A stretch of 64,000 nt of DNA from Paraescarpia echinospica. Its lineage: Eukaryota > Annelida > Polychaeta > Sabellida > Siboglinidae. Positions 11,691 through 23,759 of this stretch are shown here, in pieces. The notes below the pieces were generated by a model, which was not told the origin of the DNA, did no database searches, and worked only from the letters and a program-made list of their open reading frames with translations. Both the position numbers and the translations under genes were made by a program. The stretch's first letter is position 1, and each line of letters begins with the position of its first letter. The DNA is taken from positions 32,959,024 through 33,023,023 of the forward strand of contig CM034544.1 in assembly GCA_020002185.1 (NCBI GenBank), written 5' to 3'.

Positions 11691-12095
11691 CAGAGCTGAT
11701 GACAGAGACGAAAAAGTACACACAAATTTACCAATACCTCTTTGTTAATACAGGAAGCAGTCGACGTATGCAAGTAATACGAGACATTGATAGGCAAACA
11801 TTTACAAACAGGGTGAGGGGAAGGTCGTAGATATGTATGGTAACCAGAAATGACATAATTTTACTTATTTTACTAGTTCTCTACCGATTTGTCAGGTTTG
11901 GACCTACGTTAAAGTTGTAAATGTATAGGTTAAGAGAGGCCTACATCTAAACAAATGGTCGACAACCTATGTGACATCAGAAAAGACACCATTGCCCATG
12001 CGCAATGGCCTATTTAACGACGTCACTGACCTATTTAATGACGTATTTGACCTGTTTTTATAGTAAAAAGAGAAAAAAGAATCAAAAGGCACGAA

Positions 12096-12607
12096 CTTAA
12101 GCAGTATCGATATTTGGTTCACTGAAATTCAGCAGGGGGAGTTATTTGTACTTGTCTTTCAGTTCGTAACCTATCTGCCAGGGGGCGCCAATTTTCATAA
12201 ATAAGACGCACCAAATTAGGCAGTTCTCCTACATTTAGTTCAAACATTGTCCGTAAGGTGGCACCACTGTTGTTTATAGTTCGCAACATATCCACCAGGG
12301 GGAAATAGTTCCGGAAAAAATCCGCTATGGGCGCAACTTGTACTCTTTTAGTTCCGGAAAAAAAATCCGCTAGGGGGCGCAACATGTACTACTTTAGCTC
12401 CGAAAAATCCGCTATGTGGCGCTACTGGTACTATTTTAGTTCCGGATATGGGGCGCTGTTTTAGTTCACAACCTATCCGTCAGGGGGCGCCACTTGACCT
12501 ACATCCGGGGTACTTGACCTACATCCTGGTACTTGACCTTGACCTTTTACCTCCACTTCCACTACTCATAATCATTCCATCACCGCTGATTAACCTATAT
12601 TACTACT
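12096..12607 (-). repeat. Right terminal inverted repeat, with expanded internal units
   Basis: Reverse complement of 6420-6812, but longer. Between about 12300 and 12460 a GTTCCGGAAAAAATCCGCTA unit followed by GGGCGCAAC-like sequence is repeated three to four times, whereas the left TIR has one unit. The expansion explains the unequal TIR lengths. Confidence 0.8.
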
Positions 12608-12613
12608 TGTATG
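12608..12613. repeat. Right target-site duplication TGTATG
   Basis: Partner of 6414-6419. The LINE reading on the minus strand continues across the two sites when the intervening element is disregarded. Confidence 0.75.
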
Positions 12614-14350
12614 AACAATTTTAATGTTTTGCCCTTTGATGTTGACTGGATTGGGATGATGTAACCTGATCGAAAGTCTATTACAATTGTCTCTGTCTTG
12701 ATAACATTCAACTCAAGGTAGTTGTCCATACACCATGATACAAAATTACCTGCATTACTTCTGTACTCTCTTTCGTCATTTGAGATCGGACCAACAAGAG
12801 CAGTGTCATCTGCATATTTGAAACAGTGGCAGCTTGAACAAGTACGTCTACAAGAATGTGTGTACATGGCGTATAGAAATGGTGACAACACACACCCTTG
12901 AGGGGCTCCAGTGGAGATAGAGTCACATGGCGAGCAGTGACCATTGATGTTTACATACTGTGCGCGGTTGGTGAGGAAACTGTGAGTAAGCATGACAAAT
13001 TGTTTACCAACTCCAAGACCAATCAGTTTTCTAATCATCAAATGCGGCTGAATTGTGTTAAATGCTGATGACAAATCTATGAATAGGATTCTAGCATACA
13101 GCGTGGACGTTCAAGGTGTTCGTGGCTGACATTTAACATAGACAAGATGGCATCTTCCACACTTCGTTTAGTCCTGTATGGGAATTGCAGAGGATCAAGT
13201 AGGTGTTCAACCTCGGGTTACATATATTTCAACATTATTCTCTCAAACGATTTCATCACCAGTGATGTAAGAGTGATAGGTCTGTAGTCGTTGAGATATA
13301 CTGGGTTAGGCTTTTTAGGAACGGGTATAATTTCGGATGTTTTCCACTGAAGTGGAACCTCTCTCAGCTCGACACACAGTTGAAACAGCATTTGAAAGAC
13401 ACCGCTCAGTTGCTCATGTCACACCTTAAGTAGCTTTCCCGTTATTTTATCAGGCCCAGCAGCTTTGTTTGTTTTCAGATTCTTAAAAACGCTGTTTGGT
13501 TATTTCGAATGAGTGGTCTGGGAGTAAAGTAGCATCTTGAAAAGCACAATTTCTCTCATTTTCAAAATTGTTGCAGTCAAATCGACAGTAGAAAGTGTTT
13601 AGGTCTTTAGCGAAGTCGATAAAGTTAGTAACACTGTAACGTTCGTGAGTTTTGCGGCAATCGAGGATTGATTTAACACTGCGCCAGGCTTGTTTTGTGT
13701 TGTTCTCCTGAAACTGTGCCTGTATCTTTCTTGTATTCTTCTTTATATTTCCTTACACCCGATTTCAAATGTGCCTGTGCCACTTTTAATTTAACTCTGT
13801 AACCGGTCTGAAATACGTGTTTCTTAGCTTTCAGCAGCTGTTTTACATCTTTGCTCATCCACGGTTTCTCATTTGGATATACAGTGTATATTTACAGTTT
13901 TGTTCCGGTAGTATCATATTCATACATATACTAATTTCAGAGACACTGCTGCACGAGTTGTAGAAATAATACCAGATAGTGCATTTCGAAGCAGCCACGC
14001 AATTGTTCAATACCCTCATCATTCCAGTGTTACAGTTTTTTTTTACAATTTGTCCTGTCTTCAGAAGTTGCTTGTAGGTAGGGAGAAGCTGGACAATGTT
14101 ATTGTCGGATGTGCCTAACGGTGGCTTGGGCACTGATTTGTGGGCATTCTTCACGTTGCAGTAGGCTTGCAGAGGTCAATTATCTTGTCATTACGCGTCG
14201 CACAGGTTACATACTGCTTGTAGGTAGGAAGGTATGTTTTCAAGCTGCAGCCATTGAAATCACCTAGAATCAGTTTCGGAGCACAAGGTGACATACTTTC
14301 AAGTTCTTGCATGTGTTAGTGGATAGTTTCTGCAGCTGTGGTATAGTTCG
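12608..14350 (-). pseudogene. L2/Rex1-like LINE, endonuclease-RT portion (split element)
   Basis: Going 5' to 3' on the minus strand the fragments are as follows. The end of the apurinic endonuclease domain is near 14200-14290 (LILGDFNGC, then YVTCATR and IIDLC). A linker follows near 13860-14120 (LPTYKQLLK). A basic segment (MSKDVKQLLKAKKHVF) lies near 13800-13855. RT blocks include PLQFPYRTKRSVEDAILSM near 13150, LFIDLSSAFNTIQPHLM near 13060, STGAPQGCVLSPFLYAMYTH and the catalytic KYADDTALVG near 12800. Several frameshifts and stops interrupt it. It joins the 3' portion at 6419. This is an autonomous-type LINE that died before the 6.2 kb insertion. Jockey/CR1 affiliation is the alternative. 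Confidence 0.8.
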
Positions 14351-16292
14351 CGGTATGACTAAAAGGCGCACGACCACGCATGACCAAAATGTATGTAGTG
14401 TTAGTAACCAAGCGGGCTGTTGGTGGCACGTAGGAGGTATATGTGTGCAGCTCGCCAAATTTCAGATATGTTCTTCACATTGGAGTAACAAAATTCGCTA
14501 CTTTTATCATCGCTTGTGGTAACTCGCCGGTTCCATTCGCCAGGTGGCGCTACTGGGCCAAGACTAAATACTCGTCAGGAAGACTAGATAAAATGTCTAA
14601 ATTGTGTAACTCCTGGGCGAAATACATACTCAGAATTTTAATTAATGCACATACAAACCATATATATACCATCAATGGCTAAAATATCCACCAACATATT
14701 ATATTACATGGTCGTGCGTGGTTGTTCGTCAACTTCATGGTCGTGCGTGGTCGAGCGCCTTTTACATTTTAGTCAAACCCATAGTTCGCGCTGGGAGGCA
14801 CATACACAACTACAGCAAATATTTCACTGACCTCGCGTGACTTGTGCCCACAAAATGTGGTAAGTATTTAAAAAATTGAATCAGAATACACATGCACTTG
14901 AAGAGCCATGACAGCAGCACACAAACTGGTCATTGAGGGAATGTCCACCAAACCTTATGTATGCCTTTAAATACCTACATGCTCACCTCAAAAGTTAATT
15001 GTAGTACAATTTGTTCCTTTAAACTGAGTCAGAAGGGCTGCATCAAACACACACCTGTGGAGTTATACCTCTTCCAGAAAGCTGTTCTTTGTGGTAACTT
15101 GCAAAACATGGGTAGACACAAGTAGCTATCAAAGCATGTGGAATATCTACTCAACTGATCAGCTAACAATGGAACATTGAACAAATGAATGTTACAAAGT
15201 CACACAACCAAATTATAATACAAAGACATGGCAAATGAATAGGTTGAATATGGGCTGTTCCCCACCTTTGTTGTTAGTCCTTGTATTCTTTTAACATCTA
15301 TAAAACAATTGTTTTCTTTTTTTGTATATAAAATTATTCATTTGACTTTTGTGTTCAGTAATCTTATTATAGGTAGAGTTGTCCTAGTTGCATAACTAAA
15401 TTTAATAATACCTAAATATTACATTCCAACAACAGTTAAAACAAATGTGATATGCCAATTATAGGCCTACTGCATGATTATTATGAACTAATTAACTCTG
15501 AAATATATTCAAATAATTATTCCATATGTCAATCTCAACTGTTACAAACAGCATGTACAGATATTCATACATAAAAAAGTTTGCAATCATTTATATGCTA
15601 AGATTTATATTAAAAATATTAATATAACTGTAGGCCATATCTATGTTATAATTTAGATTAAGCTAATATAAATTGGGTATTTATTATATAATTACAAAAT
15701 GAGTGTGAATTTAATAAATGCATTAATTAGGCCTACAAAACAAAGTTGTGAATGTGTCTGGGACGGCTAGTCACAGCGATGCTGTCCACGATCTCAGTTA
15801 ACAAGAACATTCAAATAACGTGAACTACTCACACACTCACTAACACATGTGGAGCTAGCAGTGCAATCCAACTGAAATCAAACCAAATATGCCTGCTCCT
15901 GTACAATAGATCAAGCAAAGTCAAAAGACTGCTGGAGCCTCAGAATTCCTCACCTGGATCTATCGTAATTGTTTCAATAAGGTCAGCGTTCAATAACAGG
16001 TGATACACTGATAATGTCCCGTGAAAACATGTACCGTTAGACCAGTGGTTACATCAAACGATTTAAATAAACTGACTCTGCGTGGTATATTCAGAGTGTT
16101 CTGTTATAGTAAGTAAACTGTTAATGTATTATTATGTTAAGATTTTCTAAATGCAAGTTACACCATTCAGGTATTATGTTTAGAATTGTTAATATTGTGT
16201 AATAATACAATAATAAAAGACACTCCAATATTTACGAACGCACGCGCAAACAACAACGCTTGTAAGGAAGGAACAAAGATCGCGCATATCCT

Positions 16293-16327
16293 TATGAATG
16301 TGGTCCGCCCGGTCCGCCCGGTCCGCC
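16293..16327. repeat. Short CGGTCCGCC tandem repeat
   Basis: Three to four copies of a 9-10 bp GC-rich unit, CGGTCCGCC, in otherwise AT-rich sequence. Confidence 0.85.
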
Positions 16328-16638
16328 CGTTCGCGGTCCGCCTTTTAGTGTGGGCCATTTTGGTGTAAGTTGTGTTCGCCAAATCCGATACCAAACAAGG
16401 TCAGAAGCACGGTCACAACGACGAGGTAAGTCATGATTTGTGACATGACGACACTATACAAGTTACTTATTCCTCGGGTAACAGTTTTGACACATTAAAC
16501 ACTAAAACAACTATAAAAAGGACTAACTAACGCAGAGCCCTCCAAAGCGCGGTCGCTGACGTGCAACGCCACCACCCTAATGACGTAAGCACTGGCATAC
16601 ACTGACTACATACAAAGTTGGTATAATTAACTTACAAC

Positions 16639-16643
16639 AAGAG
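16639..16643. repeat. Candidate target-site duplication AAGAG (left)
   Basis: AAGAG abuts the CAGAGGTAGAAC terminus and recurs at 19718-19722 after TACCCCTG. It is 5 bp rather than the 8 bp usual for hAT insertions, so it could be coincidence or a family-specific length. Confidence 0.45.
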
Positions 16644-19600
16644 CAGAGGTAGAACTTCAGCATTTACTTTACTAGACAGCAGGACTAGTAAAGACAAAAG
16701 TTTACTAGTCCGCCAAAAGGTTTACTAGTCCTGCAAATAAAAAACATAGCACAAATTTAGGTCACAACAATTTTATTTAAAACACAAAAAACCACAGTGT
16801 CATCCAGGCCTGGCGTTAACACTGCCTGTCAGTCAGTCAGTGTCACTCAGAGTCGGAGGCACTACTGTCATCACAGTCGGTGTCACTGCTGTCAGTGTAA
16901 CTACTACAGTCGGGCCTTGGCCTAAGCAGCTGAGTGTCTGGCCTCCGGGCTCCACCAGCACTCCACAGCTCGATTGCCTCCTTCGGTTCAAATGCAGCGA
17001 TGTCTGGTGAACTCAGCTGAATGGTCAACAGATCAGTCAGTCGATCTGCCTTCAGGACTGACCGGATGCTGCTCTTCGTCAGCTGAAGCTGACTGAAGCC
17101 TCTCTCCGCATCAGCCGAGCTGGCTGGCAGAGTCAGAATGGCGTCAACAAGCCCAAGTATGTTTCCATACTTTGCCTGGTGGGCTGCATTGACACTAGAC
17201 CATGTCAGCTGTCGCACGTCTGGGGACTGTTCATACAGAATCATCTTCAGAAGTGTCCACTCCGTCTCCACACTGGCAGTATCGATGCCAGCGTCGCGAA
17301 GCACAGGGCCAAAATGGTTGTTGAGTGTGGCCACAGCGTCATTTCCATAATCACCTGCAGCTTCAGGCCACAGCTTGAAGCTAACGATTGATGATGCACG
17401 CACAACGTCCGAATTGCTGTCAACGAAGCGACCCTCCAGACAGCTGACCAGGTTGCCCAAGATCTGCAGTCGGGTCTGCATGGCGAAGACAGCACCTGTG
17501 AGTGTCTCACCATGGAAGTCTTCCATGCACGCCAGGGCACGCTCCTTGGCAGTTGTGGTCGTCTTGTACATCACAAGGGTGGCCACAACGGATGTCAGCG
17601 TGGCATGTACATCAGCAACTGTCGCAATCACTGTCTGAGCCACCAGCGACAGCTTGCTCAGAACAAACAGCACATCGAGAAGGAAGTGTGCCATCTCGAT
17701 GATGTCTCGTCGGTGCAGTGTCGCCAAGAAGCCAATGGCCTTTGCCTTGGCATCTCCGGAGCCCCCGGGCACTTGCATCTGCGTCAGATGCAGGACATAT
17801 GCTGGATATCCCTTCACAAGGGCCTGCAGTGCCTTCAGCAGATGTGGCAACCAGCGAGTGCCACCGACACGTGGTGGAAGGGCACATGGCAGAGACAATG
17901 TGTCGAATGCTGCCTTCAAGTTGCTACGGTTCAGTGGCGAGTGATGGTAGAACAAGTAGAGGCTCAGGAGGAGACCGCTCAACTTTGTGTACATGGGCAA
18001 CCGACACAATGCGTCCTTATATGCAAGTTCCAGGCGATGCGCATAGCAGTGGATTGCTTGCAGACACGGCTGCTCATTTCGGAAGAGCGTGGCGACACCG
18101 TTGGCTGATCCGGTCATAACAGCGGCGCCATCACTGCCGAATCCGACAAGCTTCTTCATGAGTGTCTCTTTCGGGATGTGGAGGTAGCGCTCCACGAAAC
18201 CGTCAATTGCCCGCTTGATTGACAGAGCATCTGCCTTGCCGACGTTCTCAATACCAGCGAAGGCAGTAGAGACGACACCATTCACTGCATACCTCACGTA
18301 CACTATCTCCGCTTCCGTGATGGACGCATCTGTCGTACCGTCACTGATGAGGGCGAGAAAGTGAGCACTCTCCAGGTGCTGTGCGAGGTGACGGCGCTCA
18401 ACCTCAGCGATGGCACGCACGAACTGCTTGCATGCCTTGTCATTCCGATAAGTGTTCCCCACATCAAGGCCCTTCTGTGCGTCCAGGGTACACTGCCACA
18501 CATAATCTGTGAACGGACGCCGGTGCTTTGCTATCGCGTGACAAGTCCTGAAACATCCAATGCAGGAAATATTAAATATCATAGTATTAAGTAAATACTG
18601 AGTATAGTCACAACATAACAACCTTCCTCAGCAAACAGTGAATACTAAAAACATCCTCGCTTTCAAAACAAAACTTGACGAAGATTTGAAGATGGGCAGG
18701 TTTAAATTTTAATAAAAGCACAAAAATCACAAGACAAGCCACGTTCTCAAAACCAAAAATATGATGCATAAAGGCGGGAAATACAACACTAAATAGTATT
18801 ACTTTTGAACCCGAAGATCCAGGCAAGTTATAACACAGATCTACATCAAATGCAAATTAATAATTTCCCATGGCATTGTTTACTGCACGGCACGCTTGAA
18901 ATGAGAGATAACAGAGAAATGAGGGATAATAATTTAAACCATATAGTGCTAACCCTAACAAAGTACAATCAAACACAATATTTTTTTTACATTTTATAAC
19001 ATTAAATCACATGGGTAACATAATTACCTAAACAAATGCGTCAGACGATCCATGGTGGCCGTGTTCAGCGCTTGGATGGCTCGGTGGGCAGGTGCAGTGC
19101 CGGGACGGGCTTCGAACGCAGTTTGCCGGAAGACAGCTCGTGTGTGCGCCTCGTTTGTACTGTGTGCGCGTAGCGAGTCTGGACGAAAGTTGTCCGTGCC
19201 AGTCAAGAACGCATTCTTACCACGGACACCAGTTACGTTGTGTGTCCTGCACACTTTGCAAAACATCAAATCGTTGTCGTCATCGTAGGACAGCCAAGTG
19301 TGGTCTCGTTCCCAAACCTTCAAATAGCCACGCTGTCGTTTCTGCTGGTCGTACAGCGTGTCCCGTTCTCGCTTTTCCACCTTGCGTTTAACTTCTGGTT
19401 TTGCAACCCCAGTTAAATAACGATGCATCGTGCGTAAACGTAACAAAATAATTAGTAATGAATTAACAAAATAATTGATGTAGAACTGAAGATGTGAACC
19501 GTATTCAAAATCCGCGCATTTGAAAATAGATTAGAAAATAGACGCGAAAATGGACGCCAATTGCGCTCATTAGCCGGTACCCCTCTACATGATACGCTAA

Positions 19601-19717
19601 GCCAAACAAAGTAATTTTTTACTAGACAGCCGGACTAGTTGGTAGGCCGGGTTTACTAGTCCGCCGTAATCTTTACTAGTGTACGGACTAGCGGACTAGT
19701 GGGTAGTTCTACCCCTG
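16644..19717 (-). mobile_element. Complete hAT transposon, about 3.07 kb
   Basis: The ends are imperfect inverted repeats, CAGAGGTAGAAC at the left and CAGGGGTAGAAC (reverse strand) at the right. Both subterminal regions (about 16665-16735 and 19615-19705) carry repeated ACTAGTCC and TTACTAG words, four or more on each side, as expected for transposase binding sites. Between them is a full two-exon transposase gene. The coding region shows no break, so the element may be, or recently was, autonomous. Its right part recurs at 36929-37546, where it is truncated. Confidence 0.8.
16843..19428 (-). CDS. hAT transposase (ZNF862-like), two exons
   Basis: Exon 1 is 19028-19428 (donor TTTAG|GTAATT) and exon 2 is 18547-16843 (acceptor TTTCAG|GACT). 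They join in phase at an Arg codon and give about 701 aa. I use the ATG at 19426-19428; the frame opens a little earlier without an ATG. Residues 57-95 form a BED/TTF-type zinc finger: FCKVC, then His89 and His95. The RNase H-like core shows LISDGTTD (first Asp), VGFGSDGAAVM (second Asp) and the hAT-typical CYAH motif. The C-terminal dimerisation region has LPASSADAERGFSQL, whose Glu fits the third catalytic residue. The tail is acidic and Ser-rich. The protein would cut and paste its own element in the nucleus. Host domestication, as with vertebrate ZNF862, is less likely because TIRs are present. Confidence 0.85.
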
Positions 19718-19722
19718 AAGAG
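19718..19722. repeat. Candidate target-site duplication AAGAG (right)
   Basis: Partner of 16639-16643, directly after the CTACCCCTG end of the hAT element. Confidence 0.45.
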
Positions 19723-20261
19723 TACTTCTAACATGTATTAACAATACACATAAGATAAAATATTATTACACATAATATACAACAACCTACTTAGGTCCTT
19801 CCACAATCTCTAAGTTTACGCTGAGAAAATATGCATACAACGCAAAACTTATATGATATATATTCACCTAGATAGTCTGGAAAATAGTCTCCATATGGTT
19901 AGGTCAGAAAGTAAAAGATCGTCGAATAACGTGTCAACTTACCATGTCAATATGGCGATGGTCGTTCCAAGTGCTTTGATCATGTTCTTTGTTGAGCGCT
20001 GAGTTGTGCAGTCGTGTTCCTTGTTAATCAAAAAAGACCACCCTTTAACTTTGTATTGAAAGACGGTGGCGGAAAAGACGTCCTGTCACTGTTGCTTGGA
20101 AAGTCGCTGGTTCCAGACGTAGTGCCAAGCGTCGCCACTGCTCGCCTTATGCAACATATCGGGCGTGGTCCGGTGTTGCGGTGGTCCGGTGTTGTCGTGG
20201 TCTCAATCAACAAAAAACCATTATTAACGTGTTAAAAGTGTTGCTTTCTGGTTAAAGTATA

Positions 20262-20415
20262 GGCCTACAAGTCACCAGCTTGGTAGTCCAGGTAGGCCTA
20301 CAAGTCTTCAGCATGGTAGTCCAAGTAGGCCTACAAGTCATCAGCATGGTAGTCCAAGTAGGCCTACAAGTCATCAGCATGGTAGTCCAAGTAGGCCTAT
20401 CATTCAGCATGGTAG
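20262..20415. repeat. 33 bp tandem repeat with AGGCCTAC
   Basis: About four and a half copies of a 33 bp unit containing AAGTAGGCCTACAAGTCATC and AGCATGGTAGTCC. A second copy of the array is at 38091-38244. Confidence 0.9.
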
Positions 20416-20508
20416 TCAAAGTCTCAAAGTCGTTGTCCTAACCAAGTTGCCTATTTCAGTCCCAAGCCATACGCGCATATGATCTGCTTTGCTAGAAGGT
20501 CTGTGGAG

Positions 20509-20810
20509 GGCAGAGGCGCTGTGCTAGAGCATCGGCCTCTCAATCGAGAGAACAGAGGTTCGAATCCTATTGCTGCCGTGTCGAACTTTTGGCAAATACT
20601 TTCACTCTAAGTTGCTCCAGTTCATACAGCTCTATGACTGAGTACCTGGCTGTTGACATCGGTGGATATTTGTATATGAATAACTGCAGCGTTGTTGAAT
20701 ATTTCCCAGAGAAGTCGAGATGGTGTTCGATTGAACCAATCTGCGAAGGAGTAAAGTGTAATGCACTTTGTGCAGTCCTAAGGACTAAAAGTTGCACTAT
20801 GTAAAAACTT
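20509..20810 (+). mobile_element. tRNA-derived SINE
   Basis: The head (20509-20577) resembles a tRNA. It has a GGCAGAG acceptor strand pairing mostly with TGCTGCC, a GCT/AGC D stem, and a perfect polymerase III B box GGTTCGAATCC. The anticodon arm folds only as CTCTC-AATC-GAGAG with a four-base loop, so no functional anticodon can be read. The body after the head (TTCCCAGAGAAGTCGAGATG, GTAAAGTGTAATGCACTTTG) recurs diverged at 51823-51905, which shows a dispersed family. A decayed tRNA gene is the less likely alternative. Confidence 0.7.
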
Positions 20811-23759
20811 AACGTTTTATTGTGCAGGTTTAGTACGGATCACAACTGTAAACGTTTGAGTCAGGTACAGATAGACAACTACGCCATCTGTCATCTAAAC
20901 AAGCAGTTTACCAATTTTAGAAAGACCTCGACGTGGCGTCGGACTAGTTCGTTAAGTGCATTGGTGACAGTGAGCAAATGTGTGCGCAAAGTGAAACTTA
21001 TATGATATAATACACATAATATTTCGCCTCTAACAATTCAACTCTACATTGGCTTCGTGATGTCATAGCTGCTTTATCCAAAGCTTGGTGTCAGTAACCA
21101 TAAACCACTGAAACATTATTCACCAAATAAGACCCCTCAAAAGCAGCGGTCAAGGCACGATAAGCGGCCAAATAAGATTTTGATGCCGGATGGCGTGGTC
21201 GGCTAACTAATGGGTTTACGATACCTCCGTGTAACACCCAATATTGTGCTGCCAACGGGTGCCCTAATCCACGGGGACTCTAAACCAAATAAGTGTTAAT
21301 AAAAGAATCATGGCGGCTTCATGACTTACGGATGGTGCTTCTCCTTGTGCAGCATGGGGTAGCTCATCTTGCGGGGCGGTTCTAGTTGAAATATCGTCGC
21401 CGACGCGCCGCCGTAACTTCAGCTTCTCCGCTGTCTCGCCTCGACTCATGACATCGAAAGAAGGGGGTTGCTGTTGAAATTATTTCGCGGCGACATTCAC
21501 AAGGGACACGTAAGGGGGCATATTGAAAAGGTCTAGGGGGCACGCCACTGTAGCGCAGACATAGCGCCCCTGGACACGTCTGTCTCAAATAAATACAATC
21601 AAGCTTTCTGCAGTATATATTTCGTTGTTAATGGAACACATGTTTGCCTGATTTCATGTTTACAATTTGTAACTAACTACTATTGCAATGCTCGGTAGTA
21701 ATATCTGCCAGCGAAGATAGCAGTAACGTCGGGGCGGACGCCAGAAGGGAATAGCAAGACAAGACGAAGAACAATGGAAGAACGTAAGGCCGCTGGAACA
21801 CAGCAGCCAGGAGAACCGAAGACAGAGGGGACTAGCTAGAGTTTGTGCGAATCTTATGTTATGTTACTCGTGTAGGCCTAATTGGAAGATGGTGTGTGTT
21901 TTAATACGAAGTCTCCAGTTAGTTGGACATCGTTTATTTCCATGATTCGGCCCAGGAAACAAGTAGATGCCCTACACTTAGAATCGAGCCATGTTGAGTT
22001 GTGGTTTGGGGAGCCCGGCAGTGAATGGAAGCATCCACGATGGCGCAGAAACCCTCTCTTTTTATCTGACCCGGCCACACCAGAAGAAATGGCAATACCT
22101 CGTGTGAAGGACACGACTAGACGAATCTTTTCCACCACTGTGCACGGTTCACCAGGGGGATTTAAAGGGAGACAATAATTATGTTCATCTACCATGAATT
22201 AGCCAGCGTAGTAATTTATAACAGAAGTCTGCTACACTATTGGTGGACAAACATATTGTGAGAGCGTCTACTTCATGTTGCCAAATCCATGACGCAGGGG
22301 CCGCTTTCCCGAAGCATTTGCTAAGCCCGGGTAATTCCTGCGATGCTTTGGCTCGGCAATATAGCCAATAATGCTTGTTTTGAACTGCGTCTTACGTCAG
22401 CTCTCACATTTGTCATCAGATTGGACAGTGCGCATGCGTCTGACGAATTCCATGTTTGGGGTGGGGCTGTATAGTGTAATATAATTCAGTGATTTTGTCA
22501 TAACTTGTCTAATTTCCTCTCAAGACGGCGCCGAGGGAGCCTCAACCACAGATTGTGAGAGGCAATTGCATATATTTGTGCATCGGTGTATAGTTTTTAA
22601 TGTTTAGTCGACATCGTCCTTTCAATATTTTAGGTGGAGCCCTCTCGCATGTGTATTCGTTATCCCTCAAATTCACAAAGTTTGATGAGTCTGCTGCATC
22701 GTCTTTCTCTGTTAGAATCTTACATACATTTCAATCACGTTTCCTCCGAGGCGACGATATGCCAGAGTTGGTAAGTTCAGTCTCTGTTAACGTTCATTAT
22801 ATTTGTGTTCTTTGAAACCAGGAAGTAATTTGGTTGCTCTTAGTAATGCTCTACGCTGAACATTTGATTTTCAAGAGCCATAAAATGCTTCATGGTTCTA
22901 AATGATCCGATTGCTAAATGGTTCATTATTGATTTTTTACAATATAAGTGTATAACATAACATGGTAAGGAAACATGATAATTTTATTCACACATGTCGA
23001 TGTGTGTTCTATATCATACAAGCCATCGACACGAATGACAAAGAAAAGTGCCACTCGTGTCGTTGACACTACGTGAACACGTATATATATTTAGTTTGTA
23101 CACAAAATGTCACTCCATTCTGATGACGATGAAATCAGTCACCAACTGTCTAGAGGCTAACAAAACCACATACGTGGTTAATTTGGATTGCACCTTCAGC
23201 AAACAAAATACTTGCTCTGATGTCTCATAATGAATTATACTATCAGTACATCAATGATTACAATGTGATATATCAAACTGTACACGGATATCAACTAATA
23301 CACTGAGATACAACAAAATAGTGCATGTGATATGTCACTAATATTACATGTCACTAAGTGTCCTGCTGAAATATGTCACTAACTGTGACATTATGTGTCT
23401 TACGCGTAGAGATTTACATAAAAATGGCATATAATGCAACCTATAAATAACTTTAGAGAAAGAGAACATATGAACATGACGGTATCACGCACCTTGGGAA
23501 ATACTCCAACAGATCTTATCAAAACAGTACACATTTGAATACACGTGTAATTGCTGACAGTGATCACATCCAGATTAGTTGTGTCAATCAACAGATGTCT
23601 ATCCTATCTTGATTGCATGCAACAATCACCAATGCTGATGACATCTAGATTAGGCACGTAATTAACCTAAATCGAATTTAACAAGAACTTGTCTAGTGCC
23701 TTATGTTGATGTAATATAGGCTCTCACATTACAGAAAGCTGTCATTAATGTTGTAATCC
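20811..23759. other. Stretch without recognised gene
   Basis: Contains only short unmatched ORFs. The longest are the 98- and 105-codon frames overlapping on opposite strands at 21.9-22.2 kb. A short exon-like block with an ATTTTAG acceptor near 22633 and a TTG|GTAAGT donor near 22770 has no partners. A segment at 22260-22350 recurs at 59226-59315, so part of this stretch is dispersed repeat. TGTCAC words cluster near 23330-23400. Confidence 0.45.

Larger units (their letters stand above)
6420..12607. mobile_element. 6.2 kb element with long TIRs, AG...CT ends and 6 bp TSD
   Basis: The element starts AGTAGTAATATAGG and ends with the reverse complement. It is flanked by TGTATG on both sides and interrupts a LINE whose two halves are collinear. 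The TIRs are about 390 bp (left) and 510 bp (right). Long TIRs, AG/CT termini and 6 bp target duplications are described for Polinton/Maverick elements, but those are usually 15-20 kb and encode a protein-primed DNA polymerase, integrase and capsid proteins. I find none of these here. The interior holds a nested foldback, several tandem arrays and one 114-codon ORF. A non-autonomous relative of a Polinton is the best guess; a large unclassified TIR element is the alternative. Confidence 0.6.
14351..16643. other. Intergenic stretch, one short inverted repeat
   Basis: A block at about 14340-14390 with GGCGCACGACCACGCATGAC recurs inverted at about 14710-14790, suggesting a partial inverted copy of the LINE 5' region. 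From 14.8 to 16.2 kb the sequence is AT-rich with no recognisable gene. A GACGAG|GTAAGTC donor-like site at about 16425 is isolated and I could not connect it to an exon. Confidence 0.45.

Noticed and set aside
17138..18119. Plus-strand ORFs of 66-198 codons over the transposase exon
   Set aside because: Shadows of the hAT coding exon on the minus strand.
20509..20577. Functional tRNA gene
   Set aside because: The anticodon arm does not form a 5 bp stem with a 7-base loop, the acceptor has mismatches, and the body that follows is dispersed, which fits a SINE.
21878..22195. Overlapping 98- and 105-codon ORFs on opposite strands
   Set aside because: Neither shows a known domain, and they could both be chance in a GC-richer patch. 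Left unannotated as genes.
22600..22815. Exon-like block with acceptor and GTAAGT donor
   Set aside because: No partner exon, no domain, and a short open frame. It is noted in the stretch description only.
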